A stretch of 64,000 nucleotides of DNA. It comes from Campylobacter sp. US33a. Lineage in GTDB: Bacteria; Campylobacterota; Campylobacteria; Campylobacterales; Campylobacteraceae. The notes under the pieces were generated by a model. That model did no database searches and was not told the DNA's origin. It was given only the letters and a program-made list of their open reading frames with translations. The stretch covers positions 1-64,000 of the forward strand of contig NZ_RYYL01000006.1 of assembly GCF_004378855.1 (NCBI RefSeq). Direction: 5' to 3'. Shown in pieces: positions 36,605 to 44,662 of this stretch. Position numbers and translations under genes: made by a program. The number at the start of each line of letters is the position of its first letter. Positions within the stretch are counted from its first letter, which is position 1.

Positions 36605-37945
36605 ATGAGTTTAGAAAATGAAATTTTTTCACACATGAAGATTTTCTTTAAAATATATTTTGAAGAAAATAAAAAAGGAAATTATCTTCCTGATAAGTTT
36701 AAATGCTTTGGCGAAGTTGAAAATATCGATAAAAAAATTTCAAATCTAAAAAAAGAATTGAAAAAGAATGAAGACAAAAAAGTCAAAGAAGAAATAGGTA
36801 ATTGTTATAGAAAAAAAATAGAAATTTTAAATAAATTATTTTGTGAAATACAAAATAAAATAGACAGTGAAAAACTAAATATCCACATAGATATTAAGAG
36901 TATAAAAGATAAAGATACTTATATTGTAGATACTAAAAATGAAGCTTTATTTTTTGCGTTGAAATTTGCACAAAAAGATATACAAAGATCTTTTAAGGTT
37001 AAACAATCTGATAGAAATGCAATAATCGAACAAATAAAATGTTTAATAGATGATGAAATTCCTAAATTTATTATAAGACTTGATATAAAAAATTTTTATG
37101 AAACTATACCTCATGATAAGTTAAAAAAAATAATTAAAGAAAATTATATTTTAGAGCCAACATCAAAAAAAATCATTTTTGCTATATTAAAAGAATATAG
37201 CAAATTATCCAACAATCAAAATATAGGAATCCCTAGAGGAATAGGGATTAGTGCTTATTTATCTGAACTCTATATGAGAGATTTTGATAAAAAAGTTGAT
37301 AGTTTAGAAGAAGTTGTATATTATGCAAGATATGTAGATGATATTATAATAATTAGTACTTCGAACATAGAAAACAAAATTGAAAATTTATTAGAAAAAG
37401 AAACACAATTATCTTTTCATAATAGCACAAGCCAAAAAAGAAAAGTCATTGATACTTCAAAAAATGGACAGTTACATTTTGATTTTCTTGGATATGCTTT
37501 TAAAAAAAAAGAAAAAGAAAAATTATCAATTGGTTTAAGTAAAAATAAAATAAAAAAATATAAAAACAAAATAACCAAGACCATAGAATGTTACAACAAA
37601 CAAAGTAAGCACAATGAAAAAAATGCTAGAAAAATGCTAGAAAAAAGACTAAAATACTTGACCGGAAACACAGCCTTAAAAGGTGTTAAAAAACATATAT
37701 ATACGGGTGTATTTTACTCAAATAGGTATGTTAACAATATTAGTTGTTTTCAAGGATTAGATGCTTTTTTAAAATACAAAATAAATAAAATAAATCCATA
37801 TGAAAAATTAAATTTTGATTTAGAAAAGTTAAAAAGCAAAATAATACAAAAATATTCTTTTGTAAAAAATTTCGAAAGCAAAAAGATTTTTCGTTTGAAA
37901 AGTAATGATGACTTAAAAAAAATATCTTTGGCATGGAAAAGTTAA
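36605..37945 (+). CDS. drt3a: Defence reverse transcriptase, first of a pair (Drt3a/UG3-like)
   Basis: A 446-aa reverse transcriptase without maturase or nuclease domains. Motif A is IIRLDIKNFYETI (D160), motif B is GIPRGIGISAYLSELYM, and motif C is YARYVDDIIII (Y243-V-D-D246), so the catalytic triad is complete. A long N-terminal helical part precedes the palm. ATG 36605 is chosen as it removes an unlikely segment overlapping the ISP stop. The next gene, one base away, encodes a second, different reverse transcriptase, an arrangement known for defence reverse transcriptase type 3 (UG3 plus UG8). Group assignment is by gene order and size, not by a tree. Confidence 0.83.
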   Translation: MSLENEIFSHMKIFFKIYFEENKKGNYLPDKFKCFGEVENIDKKISNLKKELKKNEDKKVKEEIGNCYRKKIEILNKLFCEIQNKIDSEKLNIHIDIKSIKDKDTYIVDTKNEALFFALKFAQKDIQRSFKVKQSDRNAIIEQIKCLIDDEIPKFIIRLDIKNFYETIPHDKLKKIIKENYILEPTSKKIIFAILKEYSKLSNNQNIGIPRGIGISAYLSELYMRDFDKKVDSLEEVVYYARYVDDIIIISTSNIENKIENLLEKETQLSFHNSTSQKRKVIDTSKNGQLHFDFLGYAFKKKEKEKLSIGLSKNKIKKYKNKITKTIECYNKQSKHNEKNARKMLEKRLKYLTGNTALKGVKKHIYTGVFYSNRYVNNISCFQGLDAFLKYKINKINPYEKLNFDLEKLKSKIIQKYSFVKNFESKKIFRLKSNDDLKKISLAWKS

Positions 37946-37946
37946 T

Positions 37947-40322
37947 ATGAAATACAAAAAATACAAAATAAGATACAAAAAAGAAAGAGTTGTTTTATCA
38001 GAAATTTTACCTTATGAAGTTCCTTTAATATTTTCAAATAAAAATTTTTATAATTTTTTATTAAAATATAAAATAGAAATAAATAATTATTTTGATAATT
38101 CTACAAATATTAAAAAAAGTTGCGAAAAAATACTAAACATACTTTTTATAGATAGAAAATTTGATGATTATACCATACCTTTTCACTTTAAAATTCCACA
38201 CAAAACAAATGAATATAGAAAATTATCAATCATACATCCAGTACATCAAATCAAAGTTATGAATTTTTATGATACTTACAAACAAGCTATTTTGTATTTT
38301 TCAAGTAAAAGTGAATTTTCCATTAGAAGACCTTATAAAGTTGCTAATTTATTTTATAATAAAAATGATTTTACGAATACAAAAAACATAGATGACGAAT
38401 TAAATAACAGTATAGAAATAAAACATCACAAAGAAAAATATTTTAAAAGTTTTTTTGCTTATAAAAAATATAGTCATATATATATGTTTTACGAATCATA
38501 TGAGTATCAAAAAAATGAGAAATTATTTAAAAAATTATATAAATTTGACATTAGCAAGTGTTTTGATAGTATATACACACATTCTATCGCTTGGGCTATC
38601 TATGACAAAAAAACAATAAAGGATAATTTAAATAAAATTAATAATACATTTGCTGATGAATTTGATAAATTAATGCAAAATATGAATTATAAAGAAACAA
38701 ATGGTGTCTTAATAGGGCCTGAATTTTCTCGTATCTTTGCTGAATTAATATTGCAAAAAATAGATAAATTAGTTCTAAATAAATTAACAGAAAATAAAAT
38801 ATTACACAAAAAAGACTATGTAATTTTCAGATATGTAGATGATTATTTTCTTTTTTACAATGAAGATGATGTAAAAAATTTGATAATCCAAACTTTTAAT
38901 AATGAGTTACAAAAATATAAGTTTTATCTAAATGAAACTAAAATGGAAGAATTTACTAAGCCTTTTGTCACCAATATAACAATAGCTAAGAAAAAAATCA
39001 AAGATTTATTAAAAGAATTTGATTTCGATAACAACAATAAACACACAATAAGCTCGAAAGAAATGATTATCAATTTTAAAGCAATTTTAAAAGAAAATGA
39101 AATTAAATACAATGATATTTTAAATTACACTTTAGCAATCATTGATAAAAAAATAGATTTTATTAAGAAAGATATAAATAAAAATAAATATATAATTTTT
39201 GAAAATATTATAGATAATCCTAACAAAATTAACACTGAATTAATTTTAGTAAAAATGAAAAAAAAATTAAATAATATTAAGAAAAATAAAACAAAAGACA
39301 TACAAAAAGATATTGAAAGTATAATGCAAACTATTGATATTCATATAAAAAAATTAAAAATGAAAAAAGATCTTGAGCATGATACACTTGAAAAAGACTT
39401 TATTGAAAGTATTAATAATTGTGAAAAAGATATTGAAGATTTAAAAGCTAGTGCTCATGAATACAAAGAAATCACTGAATATATCAATAGTAGCTTAGAT
39501 GAACTTAGTATGTTAAAAGATTTTTATGAAATATATATAAATACAAAAGATAGTTTTAAAGAATCGATTAATGAATTTGATGAACTTTTTTCTTTTAATG
39601 AAAATGATGAATTTAATAATATAAAATCTTCAATTAAAAATGACTGCTTAAAAATAAAAGATAAACTTTTTGCTCATTTGAAAGAAATGTTAAAATTTGT
39701 TTTTTTTATTTATTCAGAATCAGATAAAACTTCTGCTACGGTTAAATTATCTTTAATTCTTGCTAAATTAATTAGCTTTATGAATCATAATTATTTTGAT
39801 AAATATTTAAAAAACAAACTTTATAAACTTGTTTTTGATGAAATTCATCATTTATTAAAAAGAAATAAAAGCAGAAAATATTCACACAATCAAAATTTAT
39901 ATTTATTAATTAACTTAAAAGAGATAAAAAATTACAAAAAACTTGATTTTAATATTCTAAAAACAATTTTCTTAAGTGAAGAAATGAATTACTTTGATAT
40001 TGTAATACTATTGTATTATATAGAGAATGATCCTGAATTTAAAGAGATAAAAGAACAAATCAAAGAAAAAATTATTAATAAATATAAAGATTTTAATAAC
40101 AAAAATACAGAACTAACATTATTGAGTATGGATATTCTTGCTTGTCCTTTTCTTGATAAAGATTTTAAAGTAAAAATTTTAGAAAATTACAAAATTGATG
40201 AAAGGGGTTTACAAAACTATATTATAAAATTTTCCATGAAACAAAAATTTTGGTTTGTAAAATGGAAAAACGTTGATATATTAAAGGAGCTCGAAGAAAA
40301 GAAATCTTACGAAGTTTACTAA
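37947..40322 (+). CDS. drt3b: Defence reverse transcriptase, second of a pair (Drt3b/UG8-like)
   Basis: A 791-aa protein. The reverse transcriptase palm lies in residues 60-340: KFDISKCFDS (motif A, D201), GVLIGPEFSRIFAE (motif B) and FRYVDDYFLF (motif C, Y296-V-D-D299). The C-terminal 450 residues form a large helical, lysine-rich domain with no motif I know. It starts one base after the first reverse transcriptase, so the pair is co-translated. In type 3 defence systems both enzymes and a small RNA are needed. Its end carries the promoter for that RNA: a tataat box sits nine bases after its stop. Confidence 0.83.
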   Translation: MKYKKYKIRYKKERVVLSEILPYEVPLIFSNKNFYNFLLKYKIEINNYFDNSTNIKKSCEKILNILFIDRKFDDYTIPFHFKIPHKTNEYRKLSIIHPVHQIKVMNFYDTYKQAILYFSSKSEFSIRRPYKVANLFYNKNDFTNTKNIDDELNNSIEIKHHKEKYFKSFFAYKKYSHIYMFYESYEYQKNEKLFKKLYKFDISKCFDSIYTHSIAWAIYDKKTIKDNLNKINNTFADEFDKLMQNMNYKETNGVLIGPEFSRIFAELILQKIDKLVLNKLTENKILHKKDYVIFRYVDDYFLFYNEDDVKNLIIQTFNNELQKYKFYLNETKMEEFTKPFVTNITIAKKKIKDLLKEFDFDNNNKHTISSKEMIINFKAILKENEIKYNDILNYTLAIIDKKIDFIKKDINKNKYIIFENIIDNPNKINTELILVKMKKKLNNIKKNKTKDIQKDIESIMQTIDIHIKKLKMKKDLEHDTLEKDFIESINNCEKDIEDLKASAHEYKEITEYINSSLDELSMLKDFYEIYINTKDSFKESINEFDELFSFNENDEFNNIKSSIKNDCLKIKDKLFAHLKEMLKFVFFIYSESDKTSATVKLSLILAKLISFMNHNYFDKYLKNKLYKLVFDEIHHLLKRNKSRKYSHNQNLYLLINLKEIKNYKKLDFNILKTIFLSEEMNYFDIVILLYYIENDPEFKEIKEQIKEKIINKYKDFNNKNTELTLLSMDILACPFLDKDFKVKILENYKIDERGLQNYIIKFSMKQKFWFVKWKNVDILKELEEKKSYEVY

Positions 40323-40330
40323 TCTTATAG

Positions 40331-40336
40331 TATAAT
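40331..40336 (+). promoter_or_regulatory. -10 box of the DRT3-type small RNA
   Basis: tataat at 40331-40336, preceded by ttatag, begins nine bases after the stop of the second reverse transcriptase gene. Transcription would start near 40342-40344, exactly where the structured segment begins. Confidence 0.65.
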
Positions 40337-40341
40337 TCAAC

Positions 40342-40450
40342 ATACGCATTCACAGATAAATTTTCAAACACACACATATGCGAAATAAACTAGTCTGTGG
40401 TTTATTTTATAAACCTAAGAGATTTACTTTTCTTAGGTTTATTTTGTGAT
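40342..40450 (+). ncRNA. Candidate DRT3 small RNA with ACACACACA tract
   Basis: A compact structured segment follows the promoter. Stem 1 pairs cgcat (40345-40349) with atgcg (40378-40382). Stem 2 pairs cacaga (40351-40356) with tctgtg (40394-40399), with wobble pairs at both ends. The two stems cross, so they form an H-type pseudoknot, and acacacaca (40368-40376) is exposed in the loop. A 12-bp hairpin ends the RNA. A type 3 defence reverse transcriptase needs an associated RNA; as I recall recent work, it is copied at an AC-repeat template into GT-repeat DNA. Position, promoter, structure and tract all agree. Confidence 0.78.
40409..40446 (+). terminator. Terminator hairpin of the small RNA
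   Basis: ataaacctaaga (40409-40420) and tcttaggtttat (40431-40442) form a perfect 12-bp stem with a 10-nt loop, followed by tttg. It could both terminate the RNA and be its 3' structural element. Confidence 0.7.
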
Positions 40451-40486
40451 CGATTTGATAAATTATTATTTTTTATAAATTATTGC

Positions 40487-40600
40487 TATAATGTACTATC
40501 GTCACGGCAAATAAGATCCGTTCGAGCTTGTAAAAATTACACAAATAATAACTAAAACACCACTTCCTTGACATAATCTAATAAGACAAGCTCGTAAATC
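40487..40600 (+). ncRNA. Second candidate structured RNA
   Basis: A second tataat box (40487-40492) is followed by gtcacggcaaataagatccg and a 9-bp stem, cgagcttgt (40523-40531) with acaagctcg (40586-40594), enclosing a 54-nt loop. The stretch is less AT-rich than its surroundings. No open frame is seen. It may be an additional RNA of the reverse transcriptase system or an unrelated small RNA or attachment-type element. I know no family for it. Confidence 0.4.
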
Positions 40601-40656
40601 GATTTTAATTATTTAATGCTATTGATTTACTTTATAGTATATTTTTGATTTTAAGC

Positions 40657-40914
40657 TTATTTTTGTTTATATTTGGTGGTATTTAATTGCAATAAAATCT
40701 TTATAATATTTTCAAAGTCTTTAACATCTTCATTTAATAAAGTACCTTCATTTTTAGTTTCTTTAAAGACTCTTAAGACAAATTTGATACAGCCATTTTT
40801 TCTGTTAATGTGTCTTGTATCATAAGGATTTTTTAAAGAATATTTAGTGCAATTTACTACTCAAGTGTGAATTATTTTTTCTAATCTATCACTTTTGTTT
40901 TGTAAGAGTTTCAT
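40657..40914 (-). pseudogene. Small lysine-rich protein gene with an in-frame stop
   Basis: On the minus strand ATG 40914 opens MKLLQNKSDRLEKIIHT, then TGA at 40863-40861, and the same frame continues VVNCTKYSLKNPYDTRHINR and FVLRVFKETKNEGTLLNEDV to TAA 40659-40657. One codon change would give an 85-aa protein. The family is not recognised. It is transcribed toward the reverse transcriptase genes. Confidence 0.45.
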
Positions 40915-41486
40915 CTAGTTTTATCTCATTTTTAGAATTATCAGCGGATACAGTTTTTTTGAAAAATATATTTTTAAACACAGAATAACTTGCCTTTTTT
41001 AACAAAAATTTATAATATTTTATCATACAAAAATTACAAAATCATAACATTTTCATTTTTTAAAAAAAACACAGTAAATCTCAAAAAAACACTAAAGGTA
41101 ACGAAAACATATAATATATACTTACAAAGTAATGTATAGGTGTACGATTATTTTTAACAAAAATGACAAATTTTATAAAAATCTATAAAAAATACACCAA
41201 AAATTTATCAAAATATACGAAATATATACTTTTTAGGCTAAAGGTAATGAAAATGACATATCTGCTTAGCATGGAGTAATGATTGTTTTAAAATAGGCTA
41301 TTTTTTATAAATTTTAACCTATAAAACTCCAAAAATAAAGCTTTAAAACACAGCTTAAAATTTCCATTTTACTAGACTTTTTATCAAAACAAAAAAGGTA
41401 AGATTTTTTGAAAAAATTAACTTGGATTTTTTTGGATATTTTTTATAACTTTAAAAAAATGAAGATATATTTTAAGAAAAAATGAG
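40915..41486. other. AT-rich non-coding stretch
   Basis: About 570 bases without a supported gene. It contains repeated A/T runs and imperfect copies of short words such as aaggtaa-gaaaa. I see no firm signal; it may hold regulatory or decayed sequence. Confidence 0.4.
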
Positions 41487-41655
41487 AGTATTTTTAAGCT
41501 AGTGATTCAACTAAAATAAATTTCATTTTTATAAAAAATAAAAAAGATAAAATCAGATTAATTTTTATTTTAATATCAATCATGATTACCTCCTTATAAA
41601 TTAATAAAATATAAAAAGGATCGTAGCTCCAGCTAATCGCTAGCTTAAAAATACT
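41487..41655 (-). repeat. 16-bp inverted repeat enclosing a micropeptide gene
   Basis: agtatttttaagctag (41487-41502) and ctagcttaaaaatact (41640-41655) are perfect inverted copies. On the minus-strand transcript the first pairs with the last, closing a loop of 137 nt that contains the ribosome site and the whole peptide frame. A smaller tagct-cc-agcta hairpin lies near 41624-41635. A 5'-3' long-distance pairing of this kind is the hallmark of AapA-type toxin mRNAs of Helicobacter and Campylobacter, where it blocks translation until the 3' end is trimmed. Confidence 0.6.
41494..41583 (-). CDS. Candidate type I toxin: 29-aa hydrophobic peptide
   Basis: On the minus strand a near-perfect Shine-Dalgarno AAGGAGG (41589-41595) lies five bases before ATG 41583. 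The peptide starts MIDIKIKINLILSFLFFIKM and ends in ESLA: one hydrophobic, positively charged helix. The stop codon lies in the 3' arm of the inverted repeat. Such a strong ribosome site is unusual in this AT-rich island. Size, charge, hydrophobicity and the enclosing inverted repeat fit a type I toxin-antitoxin module. On the opposite strand gataaaat near 41545 could drive an antisense RNA across the start. Sequence similarity to known AapA peptides is not evident. Confidence 0.5.
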   Translation of the reverse strand: MIDIKIKINLILSFLFFIKMKFILVESLA

Positions 41656-42056
41656 AAGCGATATAATTTTATAATAATTTTAAATTAAAATAATTTTTTT
41701 ATATTTTTGATAAAAAGATTAAGATAATAAAATAATATTTGCTTAACCCTAAAAGCAAAAAACCGAAAAAGCTGAGAAACCATTATTTTACCAATACTAA
41801 TAATTATAAAATTTCATATGTTTTAATGGTTTAACTAATTTTTAAGTCTTATGAATAAAATAAATTAATGTATTTAGTTTTATACTGTCTTTTTTTAATA
41901 AAAAAAGAAATAGAGAATGAATTAGCAAATTGAATATAAAAAAGTAAAATGTATTTTTTATTTTATTCTTTTTTAAATATTTTTATAAAAGTCAATTTCT
42001 TTTTTAGATTATAATGATAAATTATATTATTTTAATATGGAGTGTTAAGAATTAAT
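41656..42056. other. Non-coding stretch at the right end of the island
   Basis: About 400 bases without genes. It includes an inverted repeat aaaccatta (41777-41785) with taatggttt (41824-41832), which may be a weak hairpin. It probably also carries the promoter of the 29-aa peptide (reading left, tataaaattat near 41660-41672). Confidence 0.4.
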
Positions 42057-42090
42057 TTTTGAGAAAAAAACCGCTACCAAAACCGCTCCC
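42057..42090. repeat. Short direct repeat near right island end (CCGCTACC motif)
   Basis: Right-hand partner of 993-1026; 31 bases are identical. It lies 38 bases inside the right attachment site. Confidence 0.6.
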
Positions 42091-42128
42091 TGAGTTTTTT
42101 AAAAAATTTAAAAAACACTTTGAAAAGT

Positions 42129-42185
42129 AATGGTGCCCAAGGTCGGACTCGAACCGACACAAGGTTGCCCTTACCAGATTTTGAG
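42129..42185. repeat. Right attachment site within tRNA-Leu
   Basis: Identical to 842-898. It covers the 3' part of the tRNA up to the anticodon loop, so the tRNA gene stays whole at this end after integration. Confidence 0.93.
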
Positions 42186-42217
42186 TCTGGCGCGTCTACC
42201 AGTTTCACCACTTGGGC
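42131..42217 (-). tRNA. tRNA-Leu (anticodon CAA)
   Basis: On the minus strand an 87-nt tRNA begins GCCCAAG and ends CTTGGGCACCA, with CCA encoded. The D arm contains GGTGAAACTGGTAGAC. The anticodon stem CCAGA/TCTGG holds the loop CTCAAAA, giving anticodon CAA. The long variable arm (TGGTAAGGGCAACCTTG region) is typical of leucine tRNAs, and GGTTCGAGTCC is the T loop. It reads codon UUG. It is the integration site of the island. Confidence 0.95.
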
Positions 42218-42311
42218 ATTCAAAAGCAAAATTATAACTTTTTAAAATTAAAAAGGCTTTAAAAAGTTAAAAAATAATTAAAAAAGACGATAATTCTTTT
42301 AATATTAATTT

Positions 42312-42330
42312 TTAGGAACTCTTTTTGCTT
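42312..42330 (+). promoter_or_regulatory. Sigma-54 promoter of flgL
   Basis: ttaggaactctttttgctt matches the RpoN consensus with GG at 42315-42316 and GC at 42327-42328, ten bases apart. It lies about 30 bases before the flgL start. In Campylobacter, hook and hook-associated genes are controlled by FlgSR and sigma-54. Confidence 0.85.
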
Positions 42331-42360
42331 GTTTCTATGAATATTTTATAAGGAGCTTTT

Positions 42361-44622
42361 ATGCGCATTACGGATCAATTTACATTCAACAAAACTATTA
42401 CCAACACTCAAGGTGGTCAGTCTTCTTTATATAAAATTATGCAACAGCTTTCTTCGGGGAGCAAAATTCAAGACTCTTATGAAGATGCAAGTATTTATAT
42501 AGACAGTTCCAGACTTGAATATGAACTTGCAACTTTAGATCAGATCAGAGAAGCGACTAATTCAGCTATGGAAATGGCAAAAAATACCGATCAGGCTATA
42601 TCTGATATGATTAAATTGCTTGAACAATTTAAAGTAAAATTAGTCCAAGCTGCAAGTGATGGTAATTCTCAAACTTCAAGGGAGGCTATTGCAAAAGAAC
42701 TTACTAAAATTAAAGAAAGTATCATAAATTTAGCGAATACAAGCATTAATGGACAATATTTATTTTCTGGAAGTATGACAAATACTAAGCCTTTTGATCC
42801 TTGGGGAAATTATTATGGCAATGGTAATAATATGAGTGTGGTTACTGGCTCTGGAACTTCTGGAATTTATAACATTCCTGGTTGGGATTTATTTTTTAAG
42901 CCTGATAATGACTATAGCAAACACATTACTACCAATATAGGTTTAACCGATAATCGTTGGGGAGATAAGGATCATCCTGAACAACTAGGTATTTTAAATG
43001 GTGAATCCAAATGGTATCAATTTATTGGACAAGATTATGTGAAAGATGGTGGACTTGATCCTGATAAGGATTTTGTCTATGATGATACTCAGCTTGATTT
43101 TCCACCATCTTCAATGTTTATACAAGGTGTAAGACCTGATGGAACGAGTTTTAAAGCTACTATTAATATTGATAAAAATTCAGATATTAATTCTGTGTTA
43201 GAAAACATAGGGCAACTTTATGGCAATACAGCGGATAATAAAGTCGTAGAAGTTACTTTAAATGATAGCGGGCAAATAGAGATTAAAAATTTAAAAGAGG
43301 GCAATAGTTCTTTAGATTTTCATGCAGTGGCTTTAACCCCGCAGTTTGATGATAAAGCGGAGCTTGAAGAAGTTAGAGCAGCCGCAGAAGCTGCTGGCTT
43401 AAGTATGGAAGATGTAACCAATATGGTTATGACTGAAGCAGTGCGTGGGGGTAATGCAACTGGTGGTGCTGATCTTAATGATATTCAAAGTCCGGTTACT
43501 ATTACAATCAATGGTCAGCAGTTTGAAATTGATGTGCATCAAAATGATTTTATAAAAAGTAAGGCTACGGATAATAATGGAAATCCTGCCGATGGTGCAG
43601 ATTATGATAATATTTATTTCGAGCAAGATGGAAATAAAGTTTTTGGCAATGTCTCGCAGATAAAAAATGGTACAAGTGAGTATGCTACTGATGATACGAA
43701 ATTAAGTGAAGTTCTTGCCAATGCAGACAAAAGTATGACAGGACAAGTGCTTAATCTTAAAGTAACTTCAAAAGGTGGTAATGAATATGATGTTACTATA
43801 GATCTGGAAAATTCAATGGTAAGTTATCCAGATCCTAATAATCCAGGACAAACTATAAGTTTTCCTATTACTCACACGAAAACGGTTGGAAATTCCACCC
43901 AAGGAGTGATTACAGGATCAGAAGATATCACTTATAGACAACTTAATGATATCATAGGAATGTTTGCAACAGATAATATGCCAAAAACAAGCATTGCTGT
44001 AGCTCCTGATGGAAGTATTTCAGATGCGGATTATCAAACTTTACAAAATGGTATTAATAATTCTAAGGGGCAGGTAGAAGTTGGTTTAGATTATGAAGGT
44101 CGTATTACTATCACTGATAAGCTTTCTACAAATACTAATATTAAAATTGCTTTAAGTGATGCAAATTCTAATAAGGGATTTCCACCAGCAGGACAAAGTA
44201 CTAATGGTTCTGGTTTTGTTTTTAATGCAAATAATTCTTTAGTGATTGATGAGCCAAATGTAGATTTGATTAAAGATCTTGATGATATGATTGATGCGGT
44301 TTTAGCGGGAAATATGAGAGCAGATGGTAATAGCGAAGATCCTAGAAATACTGGTATGCAAGGCGGAATCGAAAGGCTTGATCATTTGCTAGATCATTTA
44401 AGAAAACAACATACTATAGTGGGCGCTTATACTAATCATTTAGAGCAAACTAATACAAGAGCCACTTTTTTAAGCGTAAATGTACAGACTATAAAGTCTA
44501 ATGTAATTGATGCAGATTATGTTGAAACTATGATGAATTTAATGCAAACACAAATGGCTTATCAAGCTACCATGAAGGCTTCTACAACCATAGCTCAAAT
44601 GAGTTTATTAAACTATATGTAA
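42361..44622 (+). CDS. flgL: Flagellar hook-associated protein 3 FlgL
   Basis: A 753-aa protein, close to the length known for C. jejuni FlgL. The N-terminus MRITDQFTFNKTITNTQGGQ and the C-terminus (NVIDADYVETMMNLMQTQMA, ending MSLLNYM) are the flagellin-like D0/D1 helices that join hook and filament. The large middle is the surface-exposed, beta-rich domain typical of Campylobacter. It is exported by the flagellar type III apparatus and sits at the hook-filament junction. AAGGAG precedes ATG 42361, and a sigma-54 promoter lies upstream, so it is expressed with the hook genes. Confidence 0.95.
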   Translation: MRITDQFTFNKTITNTQGGQSSLYKIMQQLSSGSKIQDSYEDASIYIDSSRLEYELATLDQIREATNSAMEMAKNTDQAISDMIKLLEQFKVKLVQAASDGNSQTSREAIAKELTKIKESIINLANTSINGQYLFSGSMTNTKPFDPWGNYYGNGNNMSVVTGSGTSGIYNIPGWDLFFKPDNDYSKHITTNIGLTDNRWGDKDHPEQLGILNGESKWYQFIGQDYVKDGGLDPDKDFVYDDTQLDFPPSSMFIQGVRPDGTSFKATINIDKNSDINSVLENIGQLYGNTADNKVVEVTLNDSGQIEIKNLKEGNSSLDFHAVALTPQFDDKAELEEVRAAAEAAGLSMEDVTNMVMTEAVRGGNATGGADLNDIQSPVTITINGQQFEIDVHQNDFIKSKATDNNGNPADGADYDNIYFEQDGNKVFGNVSQIKNGTSEYATDDTKLSEVLANADKSMTGQVLNLKVTSKGGNEYDVTIDLENSMVSYPDPNNPGQTISFPITHTKTVGNSTQGVITGSEDITYRQLNDIIGMFATDNMPKTSIAVAPDGSISDADYQTLQNGINNSKGQVEVGLDYEGRITITDKLSTNTNIKIALSDANSNKGFPPAGQSTNGSGFVFNANNSLVIDEPNVDLIKDLDDMIDAVLAGNMRADGNSEDPRNTGMQGGIERLDHLLDHLRKQHTIVGAYTNHLEQTNTRATFLSVNVQTIKSNVIDADYVETMMNLMQTQMAYQATMKASTTIAQMSLLNYM

Positions 44623-44630
44623 TTTTTTGT

Positions 44631-44656
44631 TATAATAGCTTCTTTTAAAAAAAGGA
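44631..44656 (+). promoter_or_regulatory. ftsK promoter and ribosome binding site
   Basis: tataat at 44631-44636 (preceded by tgt) would start transcription near 44643. AAAGGA at 44651-44656 is the only good ribosome site nearby. Six bases after it lies ATC 44663, in frame with ftsK, not an ATG. Confidence 0.6.
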
Positions 44657-44662
44657 TTTCCA

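Noticed and set aside
842-42185. Insertion sequences within the island
   Set aside because: No transposase gene or terminal inverted repeats with target duplications could be identified; the direct repeats found are copies of neighbouring genes.
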